From contig JABIYX010000019.1 in NCBI GenBank assembly GCA_018666575.1, forward strand, positions 1-36,177: a stretch of DNA of 36,177 nucleotides, written 5' to 3'. A program made the translations under genes and the position numbers. This stretch comes from Methanobacteriota archaeon (GTDB lineage: Archaea; Thermoplasmatota; Poseidoniia; Poseidoniales; Poseidoniaceae). The notes below the pieces were generated by a model. It ran no database searches. It saw nothing but the letters and a program-made list of their open reading frames with translations, and was not told the DNA's origin. Of the stretch, positions 24,132 through 32,115 are shown piece after piece (within the stretch, counting starts at the first letter, position 1; every line of letters starts with the position of its first letter).

Positions 24132-24860
24132 TTAATTCTTGATAATGTAGGATACTCTTTGCTTACCTTTACCTTTCGATTTCTTCCCGGTAAATTCGAT
24201 TTCACCAATCTCGGATATGTTTCTAACGTGCGTTCCAGCACACGGACACATATCTTGCTGATCTCCAATCGTTACAACTCTAAGATCGTTGATAAACGCT
24301 GGTAAAAGATCCATATTTGTACGTTCTTGCGGCATTATTGCATTGATTTCATCTCGAGTCATTTGAGAATCTGTGACTTCGAGAGATTGAAGAATTTTTT
24401 CATTCACTTCCGTTTGTAATTGTAACAACATATCTTCAGTGAATTGAATAGGATGGAAATCAATTCTGGAACGATCGGTGTGGATTTGGTTACCAACTGT
24501 TCGAACTCCATCAAATAATTCGTATGCAATACCACTGACAAGATGTTGGGCTGTGTGCATTTTCATGTGCGCATATCGACGTTCAAAATCAATTTTCCCA
24601 GTTATCTCCTCGCCTACTTCCAGTCCGTAGACAGCATCAACCGTGTGCTCAATAATATCTCTACCACGAACTTCTGTAACGTTCATCTCGCCGTTTGGGC
24701 TATTGAGAACGCCTAAATCCCAGTTTTGACCACCTCCAAGTGGATAGAAAAGGGTTTGATCAAGAGAGATTTTATTTTCTTCTACCTTTGTAACAGTAGC
24801 AGTGAATTCTTTCTCATAAGCCGCATCTATTGATGATAAGTACAGTCGCTCTGTTGTCAT
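24132..24860 (-). CDS. alaX: Alanyl-tRNA editing protein AlaX
   Basis: A 242-residue free-standing editing protein that hydrolyses mischarged Ser- or Gly-tRNA(Ala). HTAQH at 102-106 and CAGTH at 207-211 give the zinc ligands (H102, H106, C207, H211). The N-terminal DQTLFYPLGGGQNWDLG is the strand region shared with AlaRS, so this is an AlaX-M/L type with the N-terminal extension. The frame opens at 24926 upstream, but the ATG at 24860 overlaps the stop of the oxidoreductase gene (ATGA) and fits the family. Third gene of the ferredoxin operon; I see no reason for the link. Confidence 0.92.
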   Translation of the reverse strand: MTTERLYLSSIDAAYEKEFTATVTKVEENKISLDQTLFYPLGGGQNWDLGVLNSPNGEMNVTEVRGRDIIEHTVDAVYGLEVGEEITGKIDFERRYAHMKMHTAQHLVSGIAYELFDGVRTVGNQIHTDRSRIDFHPIQFTEDMLLQLQTEVNEKILQSLEVTDSQMTRDEINAIMPQERTNMDLLPAFINDLRVVTIGDQQDMCPCAGTHVRNISEIGEIEFTGKKSKGKGKQRVSYIIKN

Positions 24861-25564
24861 ATATCCGTCTCCATCAGTTTGTTCCATAAATTCATACCAT
24901 TCAAAAATCGTTGTTCGCATGACCACATGTTCTGATCAACAGGAAGATAAGTTGACATTATCTCTAGAATTTTGAAATTAGATGATTCTTTTTGCTCACT
25001 ATACCAGGACTCAATCAATCCATCATAGCGTTCAAGCTTTAATTGGGCGTCAGAGAAGTTTTCTACTTCTGTATCGATATGAAGAAACCCTGTAGCTGGC
25101 TTCCTTTCTACATCATAGCGAATACTTACTTCGGTGAGATTATGTTGTTTAGCCCAGGGAACCCAAGTATCCTTTGTTGTATCAATAACCATATCGAACA
25201 TGTGTTCTCCTTCCATTTGACTGGCGCCCTTCAAGTGAACACTAAATCCGCTTTTTGATTTTACTGTTGATACGATTCTCGCTTTGTTAAGAAGGATGAC
25301 TCCTTGTTTGGCAAGTTGAATATTCATTGATTTCATAATCCATTCGTGCCTAAATCCCGTGTCTTTTCCTTCGAATCCCTGTTCAGTTGCAAAATTTAAT
25401 GGAATATTGTCACGATTATGCAGAAGGCTTGGCCATACATTGGGTAGACCAAATTCTGTGTTATGATCAGCAACGAATACTTTATTCCCTTCTTTCAAAG
25501 CTGAATATACGCATCCATATGCGATAAGACCAGCACCAACGATGAGAACTCTAACTGGAATCAC
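24857..25564 (-). CDS. FAD/NAD(P)-binding Rossmann oxidoreductase-like protein
   Basis: A 235-residue protein. VRVLIVGAGLIAYGCVYSAL at 4-23 with an acidic residue after strand 2 (VFVADHN) is a dinucleotide-binding Rossmann start, as in FAD-dependent or NAD-dependent enzymes. The second half has a beta-strand-rich segment (GFSVHLKGASQMEGEHMFD) and VIDTTKDTWVPW but no full flavoprotein signature, so the protein is shorter than typical two-domain flavoenzymes and may be a divergent family. Substrate unknown. The GTG start at 25564 overlaps the ferredoxin stop (GTGA), and its stop overlaps the alaX start. The tight linkage to a 2[4Fe-4S] ferredoxin suggests the ferredoxin is its electron donor. 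Confidence 0.6.
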   Translation of the reverse strand: MIPVRVLIVGAGLIAYGCVYSALKEGNKVFVADHNTEFGLPNVWPSLLHNRDNIPLNFATEQGFEGKDTGFRHEWIMKSMNIQLAKQGVILLNKARIVSTVKSKSGFSVHLKGASQMEGEHMFDMVIDTTKDTWVPWAKQHNLTEVSIRYDVERKPATGFLHIDTEVENFSDAQLKLERYDGLIESWYSEQKESSNFKILEIMSTYLPVDQNMWSCEQRFLNGMNLWNKLMETDI

Positions 25565-25773
25565 CTCTCCATAATATTCAATGCATCAACTGGACATGAT
25601 GGAATACAATGTTCACAGTAGGTACACAACTCCTGTTCAACGATTGCGAGGAGTTCTTTCATCGATAGTGCATTAGTAGGACAAAGACCAATACACGCTC
25701 CGCAACCATAACACCGGTCATCGTCAACGATGAACTCAAGTGTTCCCATAATGGTTCCACTGGACATCATCAT
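25561..25773 (-). CDS. 2[4Fe-4S] ferredoxin
   Basis: A 70-residue ferredoxin if started at ATG 25773. Cysteines at 21, 24, 27, 31 (CYGCGACIGLCP) and 50, 53, 56, 60 (CTYCEHCIPSCP) bind two [4Fe-4S] clusters in the classic CxxCxxCxxxCP pattern. The frame is open to 26013 and would add a hydrophobic N-terminal region, but that part covers AT-rich promoter DNA. A TATA-like T-run lies 27-45 bp before ATG 25773. ATG 25767 and 25749 are also possible. It heads an operon with the Rossmann oxidoreductase and AlaX. Confidence 0.85.
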   Translation of the reverse strand: MMMSSGTIMGTLEFIVDDDRCYGCGACIGLCPTNALSMKELLAIVEQELCTYCEHCIPSCPVDALNIMER

Positions 25774-26095
25774 ATTTGTTCTTCGTCGTCGAGAATCTAT
25801 TTTACAATAAAAAAAATTCCACACGAAACCAAAAATATTCATTTTAAATTCAAAAGACGAGCTTGTCGATAGACCCCTTCGTTTCCACTGGAGACAATTA
25901 ATTGATCGAGAAGAAACAACAAAACAGAAGAGAAAAACAAAAACAACAAAAACCAACTGAAGATTATCGCGTAGAGTGTATATTATTATTGTAGAAAAGT
26001 GATGAGAAATCAATGTTCGAAACCTCTTCTACCTTCCAATGGAAACACAGGGGTGTGACCCACAAGTTCTTCAATTCCGAATGAATCGTCTAAAC
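25774..26095. promoter_or_regulatory. Divergent promoter interval, ferredoxin operon / beta-CASP gene
   Basis: About 320 bp. On the minus side, TTTTTTTTATTGTAAAA (25800-25818) is a likely TATA region for the ferredoxin. A stretch without any T (25907-25957, 51 bases, mainly A with C and G) follows. On the plus side GTATATTATTATTG (25978-25991) is a TATA candidate, which would start transcription about 80 bp before the beta-CASP ATG. A 23-codon frame (26013-26084) ends in an ATGA overlap with ATG 26081. Confidence 0.45.
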
Positions 26096-27409
26096 ATGGT
26101 CGTTTATGCACCCGGTCGTACAACTAAATATCCTTCATCGCCTCCCGATAAAGGATTGAGGTACCACTATCTCGGAGGAGGAAACGAAGTCGGGAATGTA
26201 GGAATTGTTCTCGAAGATCCTTCTTCAAATCGTATGTTACTCGATTATGGTCTTGCACCAACCAAACCGCCACGTTATCCTGATGAAGCACCGTATGTCT
26301 CGGATGCAATCATAACTCATTCTCACATTGATCATCTTGGTATGGTTCCGTGGTTGGCTTCAAATCATAATACAAAATTACATGCGACCGAATTAACCGC
26401 TGCAATTTCTGAAATGATGTGGTACGATTGTCACAAAGTTTCGTCGATTGAACGCTATCCATTACCATGGGATAAGAGAGATATTGATATCGCACTATCC
26501 GCTTGGAATACTCACAAATTCAACAGTCCATGGGAGCAAAATGATTGGAAAATGGAATTACATCGAGCAGGACACATACCAGGTGCAGCTATGTTACATG
26601 TAGATACGGGGAGTAAGAAAGTTCTCTTCTCCGGAGATTTTGATACACGCGATTCTCAGTTAGTCCTTGGTGCAAAACCAGTAAAAACCGATGTCTTGTT
26701 TGTTGAGGGAACTTATGGAGGTCGTGATCATCCTTCCAAAGAAGAAGAAAATTTGAGATTCATCAAACGAATTTCAGAAGTTGTAGAAAGAGGTGGAACC
26801 GCTCTTGTACCTGCCTTTGCAAATGGACGTACGCAAGATGTTGTCATGTTACTCCACAAGCATTTACCCCATCTAGAAGTTCATGTAGACGGTATGGGGA
26901 AGCGCGTTGCAAAACTGCAAATGGAACACCCAGAAACATTACGTGATCCTGCAGCGCTTGAAGATGCATGGAGGTGGAGCAGAAGAGTTTCAAGTAAATC
27001 AGATCGAAAGAAAGCTCTTGCTGCAGATGTTATCGTATCCACGTCAGGAATGCTTGACGGAGGACCGTCCATCTGGTATCTAAACCGACTTCGACACGAT
27101 CCAAAAAACGCTCTTTTACTAACAGGATATCAAGCAAAGAATACAGGTGGTCGACGATTACTTGAAGAAAATCGAATCCCGATATTTGGTAACTTAACTT
27201 CAATAGATCTGGAAATTGATCAATATTCATTTTCAACACATGCAGGGCATAGTGAAATTGTCCAGTTTGCGAAAGACTGCGAGGCTGAAGATGTTGTAAT
27301 CTATCATTCAGACCCAAGTATTGCCCGCCCACCACTTGCAAAGGCTCTCGAGGAGAATGGACATAATGTTCATGTTCCAGAAAACGGTATATCTGGTATT
27401 CTCGAATGA
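26096..27409 (+). CDS. Beta-CASP metallo-beta-lactamase-fold ribonuclease
   Basis: A 437-residue nuclease of the CPSF/RNase J group. HSHIDHLG at 75-82 is the metal-binding motif 2 (HxHxDH); RAGHIPGA, SGDFD and STHAGHS supply the other metal ligands. The central DPAALEDAW... region and TSGMLDGGPSIWYLNRL form the beta-CASP insertion. It is short enough to lack KH domains, unlike aCPSF1, so it is more like aCPSF2 or a minor paralogue. It probably cuts RNA during processing or decay. The frame begins at 26039; ATG 26081 and 26096 are the realistic starts and I use 26096 because MVVYAPGR matches the compact start. A zinc-ribbon gene follows with an ATGA-type overlap possible at 27406. Confidence 0.88.
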   Translation: MVVYAPGRTTKYPSSPPDKGLRYHYLGGGNEVGNVGIVLEDPSSNRMLLDYGLAPTKPPRYPDEAPYVSDAIITHSHIDHLGMVPWLASNHNTKLHATELTAAISEMMWYDCHKVSSIERYPLPWDKRDIDIALSAWNTHKFNSPWEQNDWKMELHRAGHIPGAAMLHVDTGSKKVLFSGDFDTRDSQLVLGAKPVKTDVLFVEGTYGGRDHPSKEEENLRFIKRISEVVERGGTALVPAFANGRTQDVVMLLHKHLPHLEVHVDGMGKRVAKLQMEHPETLRDPAALEDAWRWSRRVSSKSDRKKALAADVIVSTSGMLDGGPSIWYLNRLRHDPKNALLLTGYQAKNTGGRRLLEENRIPIFGNLTSIDLEIDQYSFSTHAGHSEIVQFAKDCEAEDVVIYHSDPSIARPPLAKALEENGHNVHVPENGISGILE

Positions 27410-27462
27410 TTCATTCAGCCGAAGAGGTTGAATATACCGACCTAAAGGGACTGTTGATACTC

Positions 27463-27753
27463 ATGGCGGCAAAAGCACCAGGTGGAAAGAAACGCCCACG
27501 AAGGAAACGTAAGTTGAGACTCAGTCTTCGTCAAAGTAAAATCAAGAAAGCTGATAGTTATACAGACAGTCTTGGTTGGTCGACAGATGTCGGTCGAACA
27601 TTGGAAGATGCACCAAAAAAAGCAGAACCAGAGACAATCTCAATCCAATGTGATATGTGTGGTTCGATGTTAAAAATTCGAAAACCTACAAAAGCACGCT
27701 ACTCTGTAACTTGTTCATATCCAGAATGTGGAAACGTCATGTCTTTTGATTAA
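27463..27753 (+). CDS. Small zinc-ribbon protein with basic N-terminus
   Basis: A 96-residue protein. The N-terminus is strongly basic (GGKKRPRRKRKLRLSL), suggesting nucleic-acid contact. CDMCGSMLKIRKPTKARYSV then TCSYPECGN gives CxxC and CxxxxC pairs, a zinc ribbon resembling those of archaeal RNA-polymerase or ribosome-linked small proteins. I recognise no exact family. ATG 27463 has a TATA-like AATATACC centred 28 bp upstream; ATG 27406, overlapping the beta-CASP stop as ATGA, would add 19 residues and could also be used in the joint message. Its link to an RNA nuclease hints at RNA binding. Confidence 0.6.
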   Translation: MAAKAPGGKKRPRRKRKLRLSLRQSKIKKADSYTDSLGWSTDVGRTLEDAPKKAEPETISIQCDMCGSMLKIRKPTKARYSVTCSYPECGNVMSFD

Positions 27754-27754
27754 G

Positions 27755-28585
27755 ATGAAACGAGTCTTTTTTGTTCTCTTTGTATTCATACTCCCCTGTC
27801 TACAGGGCTGTTTAGGGGCTTCTGAGGAAGTTTCGGATCAAACAATACGTCTCGCAACCACGACCTCAATGCGAGATTCAGGGCTGTTAGCAGAACTGTT
27901 GCCAGCTTTTACGGCTGAAACTGGAATTGAAGTTGATGTCATCGCAGTTGGATCAGGTGCGGCTATGAATCTTGCAAAAACAAATGATGTGGACATACTT
28001 ATCACCCACTCTCCTGCGAATGAAATAGAGTTCGTTGAGGATGGTTATGCCATAAACAGGACCACATTTGCCTGGAATCGATTTGTCCTTATTGGACCAA
28101 ATCAATTATCTGGAAATTTAACAGAATCAATGTCTTCCCTCGTTCTTGAAAATAAGTGCTTTATCTCAAGAGGAGATTCCTCTGGGACACATATCAAAGA
28201 ACAAGATGTGTGGCGAAATGTCGCCCTTGTCAGCAATCTATCATTTATCAACAATGAATTAGGATATCATCCAGAATGGGAGGGATACCAGTCAATTGGA
28301 CAAGGAATGGGGGCTGCAATTACAATTGCAAATGAGTTAGAATGCTGGACTTTATCAGATAAAGGAACTGCATTATTTCGTTCCAATAATATCGAACTAA
28401 TGATACAAGAATTTGAATCACCTGAATTAGTAAACCCTTACTCTGTTCTCCTCTTAGACAATGATAAATTATCAGAGACTACCCTTTTCAGAGATTTCTT
28501 ACTCAACAGTGCTGATTTAATCAACAACTACACCGTTTCGAATCAAACTTTGTTTGAAAGCGGAATTCCCTTGAATTCTGTGTGA
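27755..28585 (+). CDS. tupA: Tungstate ABC transporter substrate-binding lipoprotein, TupA-like
   Basis: A 276-residue periplasmic-type binding protein anchored as a lipoprotein (signal peptide, lipobox LQGC with Cys at 19). The first core strand IRLATTTSMRDSGLL and VIAVGSGAAMNLAKTNDVDI are the oxyanion-binding TupA pattern (ATTTS and GSGxA). ISRGDSSGTHIKE and GQGMGAAITIANE complete it. TupA binds tungstate far more tightly than molybdate in known members; WtpA/ModA use different motifs. The ATG is one base after the stop of the zinc-ribbon gene, so it may be transcribed with the beta-CASP cluster. The fused transport subunit is next door but on the opposite strand, convergent with a 2-bp gap. 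Confidence 0.9.
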   Translation: MKRVFFVLFVFILPCLQGCLGASEEVSDQTIRLATTTSMRDSGLLAELLPAFTAETGIEVDVIAVGSGAAMNLAKTNDVDILITHSPANEIEFVEDGYAINRTTFAWNRFVLIGPNQLSGNLTESMSSLVLENKCFISRGDSSGTHIKEQDVWRNVALVSNLSFINNELGYHPEWEGYQSIGQGMGAAITIANELECWTLSDKGTALFRSNNIELMIQEFESPELVNPYSVLLLDNDKLSETTLFRDFLLNSADLINNYTVSNQTLFESGIPLNSV

Positions 28586-28587
28586 AT

Positions 28588-29916
28588 TCAACCGATCCAT
28601 TTCCCAGACTTTATTTGCTGAGCAACCTTACTTTCATCATCAATTTGTTTACCTTGATGGATAAATATCGTCCGTGTTGCTAGTCGCTTCGCCTGTAGGA
28701 CATTATGGGTTGCGAAAAGAACACAGCCCCCACGCTGTTTGAATTTGAGAACTTCTTTCTCAATCCTTTCGATCGATAGACCATCAAGCTCAGATGTAAA
28801 TTCATCAAGAATCAAAATTTTACGATTCATAGCCAAAGCCCTCAAGAACACGAGTCTCTGTTTCTCTCCTCCAGACAATGTATCATTCCGTTGCCTCTCT
28901 TTCTCTTCCAAACCACATATTGCCGCCAATTTCTTACCAGCATCTGGTAAATGGTTGTGTATTATTATTGGTAATTGCAATTCCATAGCTACAGTATCCA
29001 TCACAAGTGTTGGTTGCTGTGCAACATATGCAATGTCATGACCAATCCCCAAATCACTTCCATCAAGACCACAAATTCTTCTCAAGAGGGTAGATTTACC
29101 CGATCCAGACTCACCCATCAAGGCAATAATTTCCCCTTGCCTAAGTTCTAGTGAATAGGAATCTAAAATTTTAATTCCATCTTTTTCTACATTTAAATTT
29201 CCAAGAGTTATAGTGAAGTCATCAAACGATTCATTATCACGATTATCTTCTCCAAAACTACCACTTCCAAAGAAATGAACTCGTTGTAATAATTGTATGG
29301 ATAACGCAACAAGTAGCGACAAAACTAGAAGAACACCACCGAGTTGTAACGCCGTGTCCATTTCTCCAATAGAGGTTTCAAGAACCACACTTGTCGTGAG
29401 GACTCGAGTTTTTCCAGCTATATTTCCACCAACCATCAAAACAGCACCGACCTCTGCAATAGCGCGCCCAAAACCCAACAAAATAGCGTTAACGATGCCT
29501 TTGCGAGCACAGTACATTTCAAGCATAATTCGCTTACTCCTTTTCACATTCATCACCCGAAAAACATCTCGCTTATCCTCTGAAACGCGTTCTAAAGCAC
29601 CCCACGCAACTCCTAGAATGAGCGGAAAAATAAGAAGAGTCTGTGCAAAAATCATACCTTCAATTGTGAACAACCAGTTGAGATCTGATAGCAAACCATC
29701 TTTTGAAAGAGCAAGATAAACCAAGACTCCAACGACTACTGGTGGTAATCCATACAGAGCTTGAACAATGACACGTAGGATTTCTTTCCCACGCCATTTT
29801 GTATTTGCCAAGACAAGAGCGAGGGCAAGAGCAAAAAGAGTTGCGATAAGTGTAGCAGTCCCACTTGTGACCACGGTTCGTACGACCACATCCCATAGAC
29901 TTGAAGTAGAGACCAC
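28588..29916 (-). CDS. Tungstate transporter permease-ATPase fusion (TupB-TupC)
   Basis: A 442-residue single chain joining two subunits that are usually separate. Residues 1-215 are a TupB-type permease with several membrane helices (TLIATLFALALALVLA, GLPPVVVGVLVYLALS, LGFGRAIAEVGAVLMVGGNI); FGRAIAEVGA is the ABC-permease EAA-like loop. A linker of about 216-235 follows. The ATPase spans about 236-442: Walker A GESGSGKST (268-276), signature LSGGEKQR (347-354), Walker B ILILDE (367-372), H-loop His404. It would drive import of tungstate delivered by TupA. The start is GTG 29916; the ATG nearby is out of frame. Convergent with tupA, divergent from moeA. Confidence 0.9.
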   Translation of the reverse strand: MVSTSSLWDVVVRTVVTSGTATLIATLFALALALVLANTKWRGKEILRVIVQALYGLPPVVVGVLVYLALSKDGLLSDLNWLFTIEGMIFAQTLLIFPLILGVAWGALERVSEDKRDVFRVMNVKRSKRIMLEMYCARKGIVNAILLGFGRAIAEVGAVLMVGGNIAGKTRVLTTSVVLETSIGEMDTALQLGGVLLVLSLLVALSIQLLQRVHFFGSGSFGEDNRDNESFDDFTITLGNLNVEKDGIKILDSYSLELRQGEIIALMGESGSGKSTLLRRICGLDGSDLGIGHDIAYVAQQPTLVMDTVAMELQLPIIIHNHLPDAGKKLAAICGLEEKERQRNDTLSGGEKQRLVFLRALAMNRKILILDEFTSELDGLSIERIEKEVLKFKQRGGCVLFATHNVLQAKRLATRTIFIHQGKQIDDESKVAQQIKSGKWIG

Positions 29917-29981
29917 GTCATCCCCAAGCGAGACAAACCTTTGAGGTTGGTGAACTGACCCACAGCCTGAAGCACATCCAT

Positions 29982-29987
29982 AGGAGG
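29982..29987 (+). promoter_or_regulatory. Shine-Dalgarno sequence of moeA
   Basis: AGGAGG lies 7 bases before ATG 29995, the best ribosome-binding sequence in the tungsten block and the reason for choosing this start. Confidence 0.65.
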
Positions 29988-29994
29988 CCCAAAA

Positions 29995-31200
29995 ATGTCT
30001 GAAACACCATACTACATTTCACTCGAAGAAGCGATTAACATTGCACACAAGTTTCCGCTTAACACTGAAATAGAACAAGTATCCTTGGATGAAGCCCATG
30101 GCCGAATACTTGCGGCGGATTTATCTTCAAAGGTTAATGATCCCCCCTTTGATAATTCAGCCATGGATGGTTTTGCAGTACGTTTCAACGACACCAATAT
30201 AGCGCCAACAACTCTCTCAATCATAGCAACATCACAGGCTGCAGCTTCAGAAGATTCGATTTCGATTTCAATCGGCGAAGCAGTTCAAATTATGACTGGA
30301 GCCCCATTACCAAATGGAGCAGATGCAATTATCCCAATTGAAGCATGTACTATTGATGGGGATTTAGTCACGTTGAATCAACCTTCTAAACCAAATTTTA
30401 TTCGTCGCTGTGGTGAGAATATCAAGGAAGGAGTTATTGGTTTGAAAGAAGGAAGTCATCTTTCTCCACAATCGATTTCAATGTGTGCTACAATGGGATA
30501 CGATCAAATTCCAGTTGTGAAGAAACTCAAAATTGGAATAATATCTACTGGTGATGAACTGAAATCTCCCGGAGAAACTCTATCATTTGGGGAAATATAT
30601 GAATCCAATTCATACGGTCTTTCAGGCCTTGTAAAGGCTCTTGGCCATACGCCTATTCGATACCCATCCGTAGTCGATTCGTTGGATGATTTACGAAGAC
30701 AATTCGATCAAGCCTCCTCTGAGTGCGATCTCTTCCTTACTTCTGGCGGTGTTTCTATGGGCGAGTGGGACTTTGTTCGAAAACTCATGGAAGAGGAGGG
30801 TGATGTCGCTTTCTGGAGAGTACGTATCCGCCCAGGCTCACCCCCACTCTTCGGCCATTGGAATGAAACTCCAATGTTCGGCCTTCCAGGAAACCCAGTT
30901 AGTAGCCATGTTGTTTTCCGTATGCTTGTAACCCCTTACCTCAGAGATTCACTTCGAACCTCTTTCCCAATCGATCGCATTGTTCATGCCAAATTATTGA
31001 CCGACGTACGTTCAACAAACGACTGCCTGACCCTTCGAAGAGTAACACTCCTCTCCACCAAAGAAGGGTTCCTTGCTGAACAACCGAAACATCAAGGTTC
31101 GGGAAATATCGATAGTTTATCTTCTGCAGATGGTCTTACCTTACTTCAACCAGGCCAATCCGGTAAGACGGGGGAATGGATTGAAGTGCTCTTGCTCTGA
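29995..31200 (+). CDS. moeA: Molybdopterin molybdenumtransferase MoeA
   Basis: A 401-residue enzyme that inserts Mo (or W) into adenylated molybdopterin. Seen: DPPFDNSAMDGFAVR at about 48-62 (substrate loop), IMTGAPLPNGADAIIPIE, IISTGDELKSPGE, SGGVSMGEWDFVR (MoCF domain, with the conserved Asp), and FGLPGNPVS near 305, then a C-terminal beta-domain ending in a basic and Gly-rich tail. Length is normal for MoeA without the periplasmic-binding-like extension seen in one archaeal paralogue. Its place beside the tungstate importer suggests it serves a tungsten enzyme, though the metal is not shown by the sequence. Confidence 0.95.
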   Translation: MSETPYYISLEEAINIAHKFPLNTEIEQVSLDEAHGRILAADLSSKVNDPPFDNSAMDGFAVRFNDTNIAPTTLSIIATSQAAASEDSISISIGEAVQIMTGAPLPNGADAIIPIEACTIDGDLVTLNQPSKPNFIRRCGENIKEGVIGLKEGSHLSPQSISMCATMGYDQIPVVKKLKIGIISTGDELKSPGETLSFGEIYESNSYGLSGLVKALGHTPIRYPSVVDSLDDLRRQFDQASSECDLFLTSGGVSMGEWDFVRKLMEEEGDVAFWRVRIRPGSPPLFGHWNETPMFGLPGNPVSSHVVFRMLVTPYLRDSLRTSFPIDRIVHAKLLTDVRSTNDCLTLRRVTLLSTKEGFLAEQPKHQGSGNIDSLSSADGLTLLQPGQSGKTGEWIEVLLL

Positions 31201-31209
31201 GGTGAATGT

Positions 31210-32094
31210 ATGCGAGTAACTGTTTCAGAGGAAGGGCCGTTACTCGACCATCTCAAAAAAATGCAGCCATCCACAAGTAACAACGTCTTACGAAAAATGC
31301 TCACGAGTCAACGTATTCAAGTCGATGAGAGTGTTATTTATAGAGCAAAACATATTGTTCAGGTGGGCCAAATCATTGAAATTCTACCCCGGCCAAAGCT
31401 AACCATCGAAGAGAAACAAGAGGTTTCAGCAAAAGAACATGATTTGGATATTATCCACGAGGATGAACATATTTTAGTTGTTTCAAAACCCGCTGGCCTT
31501 CTTTCGGTTGCGACGGACAAACTCGAACACTACACACTCCACAACAGATGCGTTGAATATTGCAAGGCCAATGATCCAAGAGGATGGTGCTTTATTGTCC
31601 ATCGTTTAGACAAGGCAACCTCTGGTATCATGATATTTGCCAAAGATGAGAATTCAAAACGATACCTACAGGAACAATTCGCAGAACGCCAAGTTCATCG
31701 AGACTATGTCGCCCTTGTCGAAGGAATAGCAGAAGATGGAAACGCAACCCACCATCTCGTAGAAGACAAGACATTGAGGGTCCATATTTCAGAAGTACAA
31801 ACAAAGGAGAGTAAACTTGCAATCACCTCCTGGCAAGTGATGAAATCAAACGACATTGCCACACTTCTACACGTTTTGATAGAAACAGGAAGGCGCCATC
31901 AGATTCGCGTCGCTTTAGCAGATCATGGAACACCTGTCGTTGGTGATAGGATGCATGGTGCTGAAAACAACCTTTTCGGAAGGATTTGTCTCCATGCAAC
32001 TGCCCTTGAATTCCTTCATCCGTTCGACGATGAACCAGTTCGTTTCGAATCAGAATATGACGTGGCGTGGAACCACGGATTGAAGAACCCTTGA
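31210..32094 (+). CDS. RluA-family pseudouridine synthase
   Basis: A 294-residue RNA-modifying enzyme. An N-terminal S4-like RNA-binding domain (NNVLRKMLTSQRIQVDES, about 24-41) precedes the catalytic domain with EDEHILVVSKPAGL, the family signature HRLDKATSGIMIFAKD (catalytic Asp in HRLDxxTSG) and the GRRHQIRVALADHG loop. It converts uridine to pseudouridine in rRNA or tRNA; the target is unknown. It begins 9 bases after the moeA stop with GAGGTGA overlapping that stop, so the two are cotranscribed. Such multi-domain RluA types are bacterial in pattern and common in this group, which suggests ancient transfer. Confidence 0.92.
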   Translation: MRVTVSEEGPLLDHLKKMQPSTSNNVLRKMLTSQRIQVDESVIYRAKHIVQVGQIIEILPRPKLTIEEKQEVSAKEHDLDIIHEDEHILVVSKPAGLLSVATDKLEHYTLHNRCVEYCKANDPRGWCFIVHRLDKATSGIMIFAKDENSKRYLQEQFAERQVHRDYVALVEGIAEDGNATHHLVEDKTLRVHISEVQTKESKLAITSWQVMKSNDIATLLHVLIETGRRHQIRVALADHGTPVVGDRMHGAENNLFGRICLHATALEFLHPFDDEPVRFESEYDVAWNHGLKNP

Positions 32095-32115
32095 CAACAC
32101 GCTACATTTGTTCCT

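Noticed and set aside
25774-26013. 80-residue hydrophobic N-terminal extension of the ferredoxin
   Set aside because: The DNA is AT-rich promoter material and the extension has no ferredoxin-like counterpart; ATG 25773 gives a normal length.
29936-29948. AACCT-TTG-AGGTT hairpin before moeA as a cofactor riboswitch
   Set aside because: A 5-bp stem only; no conserved core of a known Mo/W-cofactor RNA motif is visible.
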